The position numbers and the translations under genes were made by a program. Under the pieces are notes generated by a model. That model ran no database searches, had not been told where the DNA came from, and saw only the letters and a list, made by a program, of their open reading frames with translations. Source: Auriscalpium vulgare (Eukaryota; Basidiomycota; Agaricomycetes; Russulales; Auriscalpiaceae). Taken from it: DNA of 64,000 nucleotides. The DNA lies in the NCBI GenBank assembly GCA_019915015.1, contig JAHBBC010000005.1:682001-746000 (forward strand). The letters run 5' to 3'. The first letter of the stretch is position 1; each line of letters opens with the position of its first letter. This document shows positions 38,739 to 50,367 of this stretch, piece by piece.

Positions 38739-41700
38739 CTATTCATCTGGTTCATCGTCACCCGCCTGTTCAAGACCCGCCTTGACCCTCCCACTAAGCT
38801 CCTTGATAGCACGAGCGATATTCGCGACGTTCTGCTTGAGGGCGACATAGCACGCGCCATCAGATTTTACCAAAGCTAGTGTTGAGCCCGAGGTTTGGAG
38901 GGGATGGTCGAGGGCATACAGGAAGTAGGACGGTTTCAGGAAGGCGAACCGAGGGATCTTGCTAGGATCGGCGAGGGAGAATTGGTTGTGTCGGACCGGC
39001 TTGAACAGTCTCACAGCGATGTAAGAAAGAGCGGTGATGCGAGACGTGTCCGAAGCCCAACCATGTTTGCCGTTCTTACCGGCCGACTTCTCGTACATGG
39101 TCAGGACTAACCAGCCATCAGCGCATGCCGAGTCATGTTGAAGATTACGACGCACCTTCTGCAAGGCAGATTGCCTCATCAACAAGAACCAAGCCATAAG
39201 AAGGCGGCATGCCAGTGTGAGCAGCGTAGAGGTGTTTGAGCGGCGTGACATTGGCCGAGTGTGCGACCTTGGGGACGTGATGCTTTGCGAAGATCGCTGC
39301 TCGCCTCCGTTCAGCCTGGCGGACGTCAATACCATGTATGTGCACTCATACAACACTAGCAGACGCACCTGATACGATGCATTTGCAGCGACCTCAGCCG
39401 CGTTTGCAGCCGTCCCTGGTGCAGGAGCAACAGCTTCTTCGCCGTTGATTGCTCCGTCTCGACCGCCCGCAGCTGGCTGCCGCCAGCGCATCGACCGACC
39501 CGCGCCCGTGGTAACACCGCGCTCTGTAACACCGCGCTCTTCTTGACGCTTGAGAACATCCTTGACCAACTGCAGAAGGCGTTTTTTCTCGGAGAGCGTT
39601 GACTGGGCGGGTGGACCGTTATCAGAGGAAGGTGGTAGATCTTCCGAGGACTTGAAGGCCTTTGTTCGGACACCTTTCTCAGCCTGTCTGGTATGATGCG
39701 ACCGGCGGATGACTGCGAGCTGTTCGAGATCGAATTCAGCAGAGATCACTGTGTCCTGGAAGGTCCTGCGCTCGTCGGGGTCGGACACAGCAGGGAGCGA
39801 CTGGGCGAGGATCTTCCCTATATGTGCAGCGTCTTTGCGTGTTGCATCCGCTGTGTCTTCAGGCAATTGCAGTCTAGTAATGTGAGGGTTAGACTCTGTA
39901 AGATCTATCGGCGGTGAGAGGAGGACAAAACACGAACATGTCGACAGTGCTCTGGACGCATAAGGCAGCTGCTGCGCAAGTCAAATCGTTCAACTGCTGG
40001 TCGAAGACCGCACCAACTCCGTCTGCATTCTCTGCCTTCTTCAACCCATTTTCAATCTGGAGCATCTCGGGCTCGTCTTCGTCCATCTCAGGACCCTCGT
40101 CTTCGGAATCGGACTGGCCATAGATTGCATCCAAGCCTCCTGCGAATACCAACTCGACAACGATGGGAATGCGCGAACACGGTGAGCTTGATTCTGCAAT
40201 TTGTCCAGAAAATCCGGGTCTAGTACGAGAGCGTCCCACAGATTCGCTGCCTCCGAATGGGCCTGTTGTGTTGCTTGCTCAATGTCGTGATCAGAAGGGA
40301 ATGTGGAGAGGGCATGGAGGTCGAGATGTCGATTGTCGGTATAGGTATGATTGTATCCATTCGCTCTTTCCTTGCCCTCAGATGTCTTTGCAAGGAAGAG
40401 ATGCTCGCGCAAGCGGACTGAGAGCTTCGGAATCATATGATAGAAGTCTTGCAAGGTGAAGTCCTTCACAAGCTGTCGACAAATGCCGAAGACATGCTCA
40501 CAGACTTCGGTTGATAGAAGCCAGGGCAGCAATGGGTATCTGCCGTCGAGGTGGTCCCGATAGATGATCACCAACTGAAGGAAACCAACGACTAGGAAGT
40601 TTGTGATGTCGCGTGCCTCGGGAGATATGAAGTGTTGAGCTTTTCGGTAGCCCGCGATGTCCATGAAGTCGGTCCACATTTCCATGAAGAAGTGCGCACG
40701 CAGCACCATGCGAACACGTTCGATAATTGGGATCGATCGATTCTGGTATGCATCCACGAGCTCTCCAAACACAAAGAGGTAGATAATCGAGCCGACCATT
40801 TCACGATGCTCGTTGGTGAACCATGCTAGCGTATGACCGGAGAAGAGACGGGTCGCAGCATTGTCGTCTTGTCGATCAAGTTTCTCGACATCCCTCCGAA
40901 ACAATGTCCCTGTTGCTTCAATTGCTGCAAGGCGGAAGTGGCTGTACGACGTCGTATAGCTGCCCAAAGTAAGTATCCGGGCACCTGAGAATGCGTTGTT
41001 CCGGTACGTCTTGCGCCCATGGTTCGAATCTTGAATGAGTGCGACAGGCTGTCGCCCTGCGCCGATGAGAGGAATGTGGAGGTTGATGTCACGATGTGAG
41101 CGAATAGGGTGCCTGAGGGTGTAGTCAATGTACGCAACGGCGTGAGCGACCAGGAGACGTTGAAGGGAGCGCTCGACAGCCGTGCCGTCTGCGGCGTAGG
41201 ATACAACGTTGATCTTGCGGGAGAGAAGGCCATTCAATATTAATTCCAGGTGGACGAACAGTTGCTCCGCCGAGTTTGACTCTGAGATAGGGAGCGCCGC
41301 AACGACGATAGTCGGAACGCCGGGAAGAGGGATCTGGAGGGTCCATACGCGTATCTGGCATGTGTCGGTGAGCTGCATGCCTCCGAAGTATTCGTAGAAC
41401 TCATACCTTCTTAGCCTTCTCGATCTTCCTGGTGCGGATGAGGGCATCGAGTGTGTTGATGTCGCTCACGACGACGGGATCGCCAGGACTCCCTAGAAGC
41501 ACGTAGCACTTTCGTATTGGGTCCCAGTGAGGCCTCAAAGACTCTAGCAGCTTCGTATCATCACATGCGAGGCCAACGGGACCCACAAGGTAGTCCAATG
41601 ATTTCAGCCGTTCGTAGATAAATTCAAATGTTGCCTCTGTGATGCCGATGGGAAACTGCACTTCGTGCGCACGACGTTCCTTCGGGTCATTTATCAGTCA

Positions 41701-44700
41701 ATTGTATCAATGCAATCTTGTAAACACTGACTGGAGTGTCCGTTCTGCGGGTACGGGTAGCACATTCATCATGGATTCATATGCTCGCGGGCTTAAGACG
41801 TGGATAATTTGCGCCCACTCCAATGTCATGGCTGAATATCGCATGCCGTTCAAAGGGACACCTCGTTCTTCTAAATCTTTCTTCTTGACGAGATCGTTCA
41901 TCAAGGCGACAAACAAGGAATTGCCATGCTTGCCCTCGATAACGCCTCTTGCGAAGACTAGGCATGCACTATGAGGGTTCTGTGCAGACAATGATCAGAA
42001 GCTGTAACGTGGGGATACTATGAACTTGAAGCTACTGACATCTTCGTATGCCTCCAGAAGAGGTGCAAGGTCGGGATGAGTAAGAGCATATCGATGGAGG
42101 GCCTGTATGTCGTCTTTCTGAGCATGATGGGGGTGAAGCGGCGATTCTTAGGCTCGGGGACTGGCTTGCGAGTCGCATTCTGGAATACGTGGACATGCAG
42201 CAGAGCGAGGCAGTTGACACAAGTAACATCCTCAGTTGACTCTTCCGGCACCCTTACAGTGCGAAGACAATCTGTCGCAAGGACATGAAGGGGAGGCGAC
42301 CGATAGTTCTTCCACTGCCACCGATGCTCTTGCTCCGTGTCGACTACTTGCTTTCTGGCCTTATCCAACGAACGATAATCTGGTGCCGAATACAACTCTA
42401 ACGCCAAATCGGCGAGGGAAGGCCCGCCGCCCCCGCCGTATGGTGTGCGCTCCAAATATTGACGCACACGAGCGTATTTTGCTGCGCGAAGTCCGAAACA
42501 AGGACGATCTATCATTCTCGGAGCGGGGGCCTGCGTCGATGAGGTTGATGCCCAGATGTGGCCCAGTGTATGTGATCGCATTGTGCCCTTGCAAACTTTC
42601 TGGTGCTGTTTGAATGCCTTGGTGTGATACGCCCCAGTCATAAGCATGTACTTGTTGCATCGAGAGCATCGGACCTTCCGAACATCGTCTAGACAGAACT
42701 CGGCCATGTCGTCAAGCGCAAGGATTTTCTCCTTGAATTTGGTATACGCCTTTGAGTTGTCGTCCCTACCGCGTTTGACGAAGGAATTGGCCAGGCGCGT
42801 GCTGATTGCTCCAGACGATGGCCCAACATCAGCGCTTGCGGTGCTTGCAGACACGGTAGCAATGACATCCTTATTCTTTCCTTTGGGCGCGAAGAACGGA
42901 TGAATGGGCCCAGGGACAGTGCGTGTGCGTTTTGCAGGATGGATAGGCGCCTGAGCCTCTGAGTCGTGGTCAGATTGAGCGCTTGTTGCTTCACTCGCGC
43001 TCGCAGCCGTCTTGTCGTCTGCGCTCGAGCTCCCTTTCCTCCGCCTTTTCAGTAAGCCCCGCGCAGCCTTCAGTGTCGTCCCAATGGAACTGATGATCTT
43101 CTTAGATGCCCTTGACAGTCGACTTCCATCGGATGCGCAATCCTCCGCCTCACTTCCCACCGACGACACCCTTCTTGACGACATTGACGCAGCATCAGAA
43201 GTCCCATTTTCCAAATGGCTTCTCCATTCTGTGATACTGCCAGGCCCATCCTGGTCCAGCATTCCACCACGCGGAACTGGTGGGAGATCATCGTCGACAG
43301 TGGATGGAGAGAGCAACGACCGGCCGTATGCGCAGCTGGTATCGGTGGTATCGGGCATAGGTATGTCGTCGCAGTCGCTGTCATAGCCACTAGCAGATGC
43401 AAGTACTGAATATGATGATGTAGGAGAAGGTGGCATTGACAGAGGTGGAATTGACGGATCGTATTTGCTGCCTTCGTCCATGTCTCCGCGTCGCCCCATC
43501 TGCTTTTCTTCCACCTCTGGACTGAATCCTTCAAGTAGACATTCAGCATCTCTGGTCGACTCGCCGGGTTCGGAAGCTTGAGGATTTAGAAGGTGGGCCA
43601 TCCCGCGAGGGATATGATGCGCAACAGGCTCATCGCGTCCGGCGCCGCCTGTCACAGCATCAGACGTCGCTGATGACTTGATACCTGCGCAGAGCACCTG
43701 AGTATCGTCGTCCTCATGTCGCTAATGAGCAAAATATAGCGTACCGATTGAATATGGTCGGCAGCGAGCCTCTCGAACCACGCCAACCGTTCGACGTGGC
43801 GCCTTGAATCATCCCAAAGCTGCCAGCCCAGTGTTTCGTGTGCGACCGCATTCACGGCGATCACGCCACACGATACGTGATCTGTCTGTCTCGCTGTCGT
43901 AAGCGACTGTCCCTCCCACTTGTACTCAATGCCGAATTTGACACGCGTCCACCAGAGCAATTTCTTCTCGATGTCTTTAGGCAGGCGCAGTCCCTGATGG
44001 TAAAGGCCGTCGCCTTGTTTCACAGGAATGGTAAGATTGCATTCCCATTGGCGACATAGTAACGTACTCACCATAGGATATTGTTTCCGCTTGACCGTCG
44101 ATCTTCACGACAACAAAATGCTTGTATTTGGCGAGGAAAACAGGGAAGAGGAGTACCTTCCTATGGGTGCGCAGATCGTCTTCAATTCTCTTGAGGTAAC
44201 GAGGTGAGTCGGGGAACAGGTCTTCTATTACTGTGATCTTTGAAATTGCATTCCAGAACTCGTGTCCGGCGATCTCGAAGTTGTTGGCAATTCCTGGCGT
44301 GCTCCGAACGGCTTCTCAACCACATGAGCATCATGTCAACGATGGTGTCGGTGAGAAGGCCGTCTGATAACAGCGGAGCAAGGGCTGATGTTGTCGTAAA
44401 TGTGGCGGCACCGGGTATCATGAGTTGCTGGCGCCAGGGAAGCGAGTGGATAAGAGCAACAGTGCGTTCGCTTTCCATAGAACCGTCAGCGACTTGTAGC
44501 AGCCACCGCACGCTCGCCGTCCACGTCTCCTGTGCCAGGAGGACCGTACGCATCCGTTGCCAGTAAGTGATCATCCACAGCGGGGATGCACCACTTGCAT
44601 ATCGTGGGTCCATGATTGATTGTGCGCCATCCAGGATGGCCTGCGGTGCGAGTGCAGCAAGCTTGTCCACGAAGGCATCCGTAGGAAGGCTTCGTGATTT

Positions 44701-45003
44701 TGTAAGTGTGGTTATGGGGAAGACTGCCACGTCATGGCTAAAAACAGCTTTGGTTGAGGGGTGTATGAGCTGCTGATCGCGACGAGGGAGTGGTGTAGAT
44801 ACGAAGGAATGAACATCCTCGGTGCCGCTGGGGAGCAAAGAAGTCTCGGGAGCGTTGGGAATCCTGAGGAGCTGCTCGATGTAGGCCAGCAGCTCCGGCG
44901 GTGGGTTCTGGGGATAGCTTTTGCCTTGCGAGATCCATAATTCGGGACGGAACATAGGTATTTCATCGTCGTTGTAGATTGTGATGGACTCATCCATTGG
45001 CAC
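38739..45003 (-). CDS. Ulp1 protease - zinc knuckle - transposase fusion protein
   Basis: This multi-exon gene is tentatively started at MPMDESITIYNDDE (45003). An N-terminal region precedes a Ulp1/C48 cysteine protease domain with KYKHFVVVKIDG (His), SYGDGL (Asp) and RQTDHVSCGVIAVNAV (Gln, Cys). The exon ending HIQS splices in phase at about 43695 to a Ser/Asp-rich linker. Then come a zinc knuckle (VRCSRCNKYM ... FKQHQKVCKG) and a catalytic region with GPVGLACDDTKLLESL and VVSYAADGTAVERSLQRLL. GHTLAWFTNEHREMVGSIIY and PLLPWLLSTEVCEHVFG follow. The tail ends QAGDDEPDE at 38739. Frame breaks near 44310 and 42130 are each fixed by one base. A tandem 15-bp duplication encodes ERGVTERGVT. The Asp motifs suggest an RNase H-like DDE/D fold by inference. 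Confidence 0.7.
39511..39540. repeat. Perfect tandem duplication of 15 bp in the transposase gene
   Basis: GTAACACCGCGCTCT occurs twice in direct tandem, adding five in-frame residues (ERGVT) on the minus strand. It is a simple slippage or replication duplication. Confidence 0.9.
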
Positions 45004-45174
45004 GATGCCGGGATGGCTGCGAGGGTGATGCGCTGCACAGAAGAAGCAGGTTCGGTCCGAGGCGTTGTCGTAGAATGTCGTACGCAGCAGGCCACGTAAA
45101 TTTCTACCTAATGTCTCAACTTGTACGAATTATACCGGTAATTATGGGGTCAAAATCTTCTGCCGCCAGTACTT

Positions 45175-45323
45175 AGTCCAACTACCTCTGTGATCAGACA
45201 TCGGTTCACCGCGCCCCTAACTACCACCATCAGGATCATACTTTTGCCCCAAATTCTAGCCCCCAGCTACCTCAGACCCCTCAGAGCTTCCGGCGCAAAG
45301 CGCCGTCTAGCTACCGTGCGAAA
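45175..45323. repeat. Right subterminal repeat zone
   Basis: AACTACC, AACTACC, AGCTACC and AGCTACC copies, with GCGCCCCTA and GCCCC blocks, mirror the zone inside the left end. A GC-rich palindrome, GGCGCAAAGCGCC, lies at about 45293-45305. Confidence 0.5.
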
Positions 45324-45355
45324 ATCATACCCCTGGCGTGAGTTACGGGGGTCCT
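45324..45355 (-). repeat. Right terminal inverted repeat of the transposon
   Basis: This is the reverse complement of the left repeat at 38500-38531, with one mismatch. It ends GAGTTACGGGGGTCCT, immediately followed by the duplicated CGGCACAG. Confidence 0.9.
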
Positions 45356-45363
45356 CGGCACAG
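45356..45363. repeat. Target-site duplication, right copy
   Basis: CGGCACAG, identical to 38492-38499. Confidence 0.9.
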
Positions 45364-45621
45364 CAAAGTCTTGACCGTCAGGTGTAATTCCGCCCAGAGA
45401 TAATGCCACTGATCGCACAGGGAGCGTGGGAAGTGATTTCTCTGTCCAAGTCCGCCACTGCACCTCACTGCACGGTAGTAGCCCAGCTCATCCCCGCACT
45501 CTCGTAGTTCTTCCTCCGCACTGGCCGCAGACATCACCGCTAGAAACGCTCTCTTGATTGACCCGAGCTCAATTTCAGTCTCTTCGGCACTACGGAGATC
45601 ATGGCGGAAGATGTCGGCCAT
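45364..45621 (-). pseudogene. Upstream half of an open frame split by the transposon
   Basis: The ATG at 45621 (MADIFRHDLRSAEETEIELG) opens an 86-residue frame that runs straight into the right target duplication (AELHLTVKTLLC). If the transposon and one duplication copy are removed, it continues in the same frame into 38491. No domain is recognised. It is head-to-head with elongin A, about 120 bp away. Confidence 0.4.
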
Positions 45622-45738
45622 TCGGCGAGGCGCCTCCCTAGCCTCGTACAGCTTTGCGTGAAAGGTGGGCGGCAGACCTTTTCCCGCATCTCTCGGTACT
45701 CATCATTTGGCAACCTCAGTTGCTATCTTTCACGCAGA

Positions 45739-46851
45739 ATGTGCGTCCTCTGAGTTACTCTCCGCTCGCACTCGTTGACATTTGAATCGACAGCGATCAG
45801 CAGCCTGGGCCACAGCGTGCCCTTTGAATTGGTCCGGCCGATTCTTGAATCTTGCACAGCAGAAACGCTCCACAGATTGGAGAGTTCTAGTCCAGTGAGG
45901 CCTACTTCCCATCCTGATGCAATCTGTCTCATGACATGGACCGTTTTGCAGCATCTCAAGAAAGACACCAACGGTACGCGTTCCTCTGAAAGAATTGCAG
46001 CACAAGCTCACAGATCTCTGATGTAGATCTCTGGAGGCACCACTGTCTCCGTACCTACCCTTTGCCTTCAGAGCCTTATGCTAATGGCAGCCTGGTGGAC
46101 CCGCATTCCTGGCGAGAACAGTTTTACGTGCGTCCGCGTCCTCAGCCAACCCCCGTCTTCTGACAATCGGTTTTTAGTATTTCCGTGACTTAGAAGCGAA
46201 GCGATTTGAGGCCATAGGCTCCCGCTTGAAGATTCAACGCCTCGAAGCGGAAGAGAGAAAGAAAGAGAAGGAGGTCAAATTGACTGACCGGGTTCCTCCT
46301 ATGAAGCGTGGTCGTGGATGTAAGGCAGCCCCCTTTGTTGTCTCCGTCGGCTTCGACCTAATCTCTACGCAGGGAACACCGTCTCTCAGCCCAAGACTCT
46401 AATCCAGAGAACTCGCACTGAAGCAACCAAGATCCAGAGATCTGTGTTCGGTGTCAACCTGCGGCCAAGCATGCTCGCGGCCAAATCATATCGTGTCGTC
46501 ACCAACTCTCAGTCGGCGAAGCTGCCGGCGCCCCCCTCTGCCAAGTCCTCCTCCGGTAGTAGGGTCGTTGTGAAACAAGTCACTCATCGCGCACCGGCTA
46601 CACCTCAAGCCTCTCCGCCCAAGGCGCTCGTTCCTGGCCCCGCTCGGAAGGCTGACGATTCTGATGCTGCCCATGCGAAGCCATGTCCTATCTCGTCCTT
46701 GGTTCCCTCCGTGTCTGTTCCTGCGCGACCTAGCCCGCCAGGAGGCAATGCCAAGAAAGGCCCCACATCCTCCCTCTTCATGCCGAAGCACCGCGCCTAC
46801 TCCCAACTTCCTACTCGTACCATATCTTCCCGCGTCTCCACGACGAAATAG
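45739..46851 (+). CDS. ela1: Elongin A (transcription elongation factor SIII subunit)
   Basis: This F-box-like elongation and ubiquitin-ligase subunit works with elongin C. The conserved block SLGHSVPFELVRPILESC, then TAETLHRLE, is followed by DLWRHHCLRTYPLPSEPYAN, HSWREQFY, YFRDLEAKRFEAIGSRLK and PMKRGRGW. The C-terminal half is Ser/Pro/Lys-rich and low complexity. An in-frame stop at about 45751 separates the likely ATG at 45739 from VTLRSHSLTFES, so the 5' end is unclear: an unrecognised intron, a start further downstream, or another indel. The remainder splices cleanly to a TAG at 46849-46851. Confidence 0.78.
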
Positions 46852-47337
46852 AGTCCCTCTATGTACATCACTGCATCTAGCCACGGCACCATATACTGTA
46901 CTCATCCGTCTACATCGCTTCCAACAATAGCTCAGGTTTTGCATGGCCAGACATATGATACCAATCCATCGGTCGCCTTCACTTTGTCATCTGCTGTGTC
47001 CAGCAACGCCCACGCTCCCATGCCTGTGGGAAACCTCTACAATGCAAATAATTCCTGGCAGCGTTCTTCGAACTTTCTGTTCATGCATCTGAACGCGAGA
47101 GCTTCGAATTCGCGTGAAGACAGTAAGTTGACAAATACATGATATACATATCCTCGTTAGTGTTGCGGTTGCAAATGGTCAAATGATCTACATGCGGATG
47201 ATGGCTGAGGTGAGAAAGCAAAAGATAGATGCGCAGCGTATGGATGCAAAGATACGGGCGGAAGCAGCTTGTGGGCTGAATGAGGTGCAAGGCCGACCCA
47301 AGGCAAACGCGAGTGGTCCGGTGGAAATGGATTTAGT
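46852..47337. other. Convergent 3' flank of elongin A and gid7
   Basis: There is no recognisable gene here, only short frames. It lies between two converging stop codons and should hold both 3' UTRs. Confidence 0.35.
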
Positions 47338-50300
47338 TCATGATGAGGTACTCCGCGAGCCACGCCGGACTGCAGCACCATCATCCCAAGGCTCCCTACT
47401 CTTGCCCTTGCCCTTCCCACCCTGTTCATGTTCCTGTTCCTGTTCAGCAAGTGTCCGATCCGCTGCCCGCGATGACGATGCGAGGCCATGTGGGGCGCTC
47501 GCGGTTGCTTCCCATAACCGGATGGTGCAGTCGTCAGAACACGACGCAAACATTTGCTTGTTCCGTGGATTCCACGCGACCGAATTCACACTACCGCTGC
47601 CGTGACCCGACAAAACCTCGAGTAACACCCCGCGATCACGGTGCCAGACATACACGTTGCCGTCTGCAGATCGCGCAAGGGCGTGAGAGGGCTGTACTAC
47701 GAAAGCGCGGACATCTCGGCTTACCTTCGCTGCCACTCACGACGAAGTTCCCATCGACGCCGCCAAAGCAGCTGCGGATGATGTGTCGACCTTGCCGCTG
47801 GCCTGTATACTTGCGAGCCATCCGGCCTGTCGTTATATCCCAAAGATGTATCTCCTGTTTCAGAAAGGTATTTCAGACAGTGCGCATGAAGCCGTCGGGA
47901 TCGGCCTCACGTCTGGCGCGTGATTAACGAGAGCATATTGGGAATCTTCAGAGATCTTCACGCTGGTAAGCTGACCCTCCAGCGCAATCGATCTATCGAC
48001 CAAACCAAGTCAACATCGGGAGTAGGCAGAAGTAACATCATGCTTACAGCTCTTGCTGTTTCGTTGACAAGTTATACACGACCATCTGATGCTCTCCATG
48101 CGCCCCGCTCGAATTAGACACAGTTGCGGCACCGCTTCTACCGGTCGAGACAGGTGGGGTAGCCGCGTCCCCTCGCGCCGGCGGCGTCGGAGAAGTGCCG
48201 GCGACTGACTCGCCTACGGCCACCAGGCGTGTGAAGTCGGGTGTCACGGCGAGGTCTACTATCCGGATGGCCGTTAGACCCCAAGAGTCACGCTGTTTCC
48301 GTCAGGACCCTATATAATGAATATGAACCACTTGCTATCAGCTTCCCGACTGTAGCGACGTTCAGATTCACGCACCCACAGAGTGATCTTGCAATCTTGG
48401 GAACCCGAGATGAAACCTGAGCCGTCTGGTACCATGCAAGCGCGGAAACCGTGTCCGCGTGTGCTTCGATCGTCCTGATACAAATACCTGTCTAGAGATA
48501 CGCCCTTTAGCACAGTGTTCGAGATGATGGTTGCCTCAGACTGACCTGGGTATTCCACATCTTGACGCACTGCTCTGAAGACGAGAGTAGGATGGTGTCG
48601 TCCAGGGACCAAGCTAAACAACCGACTGAATATTCGTGGTCCCGCAGGGTGAGTTTCTGGGATATTGCAGGTGGATCGGTCTAAACAAATATGTGGAATG
48701 TTCGGTCATAGCCAAACAGTCGGAGGGTAGAACAACGTACCTCAATTGACAAATGATGACACTCTTGTCTTTGCTTGCGCTCGCGAGCCAGCGGCCATTG
48801 TGACTCCATTCTATGGCCCATACCTCGTCAGTATGGACTTCCAGAATTGTAGTAGGTGCGTGGAAACATGTCCCGATCACAACGATGGTCGCTGTATAAT
48901 GAAAAATGAGACGAGGCTGCTGACGCGTTGTGATAAAGGCATTGTGAAAGCTGATGCAGCCGTGCTTGGTCTAAAAGTGTCGAAAAACGCCGTGGAGGGA
49001 TCATGAGAGACGATGGAATATAACCTGTATGATATGAGCATTCTCGGGCACACTCACAGTCGAAGAAGCAACACGAACTTTGCAAATTTACAAGTAGTCG
49101 CCGCCGCGAAGAGCCATGTGCACCGTCCCAACCCGCTCGGTGCCTGAGATCAGCGGCATCTGTGCTCATTACCAGACTACCAACGGCGTTGGTAAGGCGT
49201 GCAAAGAGTGAATTTGAAAGACAAACCTCGACAATGGATGCAGCTGTTCTGGATCCAGATGCATTGGCGCAAGCTCGTTCCGCAATACTTGGAGAGCGGA
49301 AGTCGTATGACCAACCTCCAAATATTCCAGATACTTCTGCTGGCTGATGAGAAACTTGGCCTCCTGCGTCACGCTCTTCAATATAGGACCCCGATGCACG
49401 AAGATAATTACGCACCCAAAATCCGTCTTCCTCTGGCACGCCTAATCGCAAGAGAGCAACTTCGGCGTCCGCCCACTCTCCCTCCAATATGCACTGCCGG
49501 AATTCAGCTACTTCTGGTGTTTCCATGACATATCCCGACTCCGCTTCTAGCGTTGCAGCAGATTCACTGCGGTACGTTGAGCTTCACGGCGCCTCCAAGT
49601 GAGGTCAGCAGCCACGGACTTACGTGTATCCAACATCGCGCAGACTCTGAATCACCAGCCTCACGTATTCCTCCCGGTCGATCGACGAATCGTCGTATAG
49701 CGCTGTACCAGGAAGTGATACTCGTGACAGGGGAGTCTTGGAACGCTTGCTGACACCGTTCGGCGCGATTGGACTCTTGAATCCGTTGCTCCGCCGTTCA
49801 CAGCGTGACCGTTTGTCTTGAGGTGGGAAGGTCCAGCCTGGGGAAGTGCATCAGGAGAGACGGAGAAGGTCGATGCCTGGTCGCTCTCTTGCACGCGCAT
49901 CTGCGAGTAGTAGGTTTCGACTGAGAAAAGGGAAGCCTGGGAGCTTGGAAAGTGTGTCGATGCCGAGGCTTCAGTGCCTGCACTAGCACTGTCGATTCTT
50001 TGTCTCTTGCGGGCTCGCTCGCGCTCCAAGCCTGACCCCGTTCAGAAGGGGTTAGCATCACGCTCAGAAGTGATGGGCAAGGACGCACCTGTCTGCTCAG
50101 TGAATGGCGGGGATGATGGTTCGCTTCTACTGTCTGCCTCAAGCTGGGTTCGGGAGCGGGTAGCAGGAACTAGAGGGCTGGCCCCTGGTGCGTACGATCT
50201 AGGACTGCTCGCGAAAGTAGAGGGCAGTTGTCCTGCGTCCTCCTTAGCTGGAGATGTTGAGCGACGACGGCTGAGGCTAGGGACAGCGTCCCGAGCGGGG

Positions 50301-50367
50301 GTTGTGGGTGGAGGTAGGGGATCAATGGTGACAACGTGCAGGACGGTCGTTGCTAGATGTTGGCATG
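47338..50367 (-). CDS. gid7: Gid7/WDR26-type subunit of the GID (CTLH) ubiquitin ligase
   Basis: This substrate-module protein of the GID E3 ligase regulates gluconeogenic enzymes. The likely start at 50367 is uncertain. A Ser/Pro-rich head precedes a LisH helix (REEYVRLVIQSLRDVGYT), then CTLH (METPEVAEFRQCILEGEWAD, EAKFLISQQKYLEYLEVG, ALQVLRNELAPMHLD) and the family block RAGWDGAHGSSRRRLL. WD repeats follow (HTDEVWAIEWSHNGRWLASA, GSVNSVAWNPRNKQMFASCS with DDCTIRLWE). It ends at 47338. One base is missing in a G run near 49791 before SNGFKSPIAPNG, and another break is possible close to the start codon. Confidence 0.85.

Larger units (their letters stand above)
38500..45355 (-). mobile_element. 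Complete 6.86-kb DNA transposon with Ulp1-transposase gene
   Basis: It is bounded by 32-bp inverted repeats and perfect 8-bp target duplications, and has one long intron-containing gene on the minus strand. The near-identical ends and exact duplication indicate recent insertion. Subterminal zones of about 150 bp on both sides carry repeated CTACC-type motifs. The ends do not start with the CAGGG-type bases common in hAT. The catalytic region resembles a large family of unnamed agaricomycete proteins, which I recall as abundant but without an assigned superfamily. P-like, hAT-like or KDZ-like membership remains open. Confidence 0.88.

Noticed and set aside
38500..45355. Calling the large element a KDZ or hAT transposon outright
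   Set aside because: The 8-bp duplication fits several superfamilies, the ends lack a diagnostic sequence, and I could not align the catalytic motifs to one family without a search. I left the class open.
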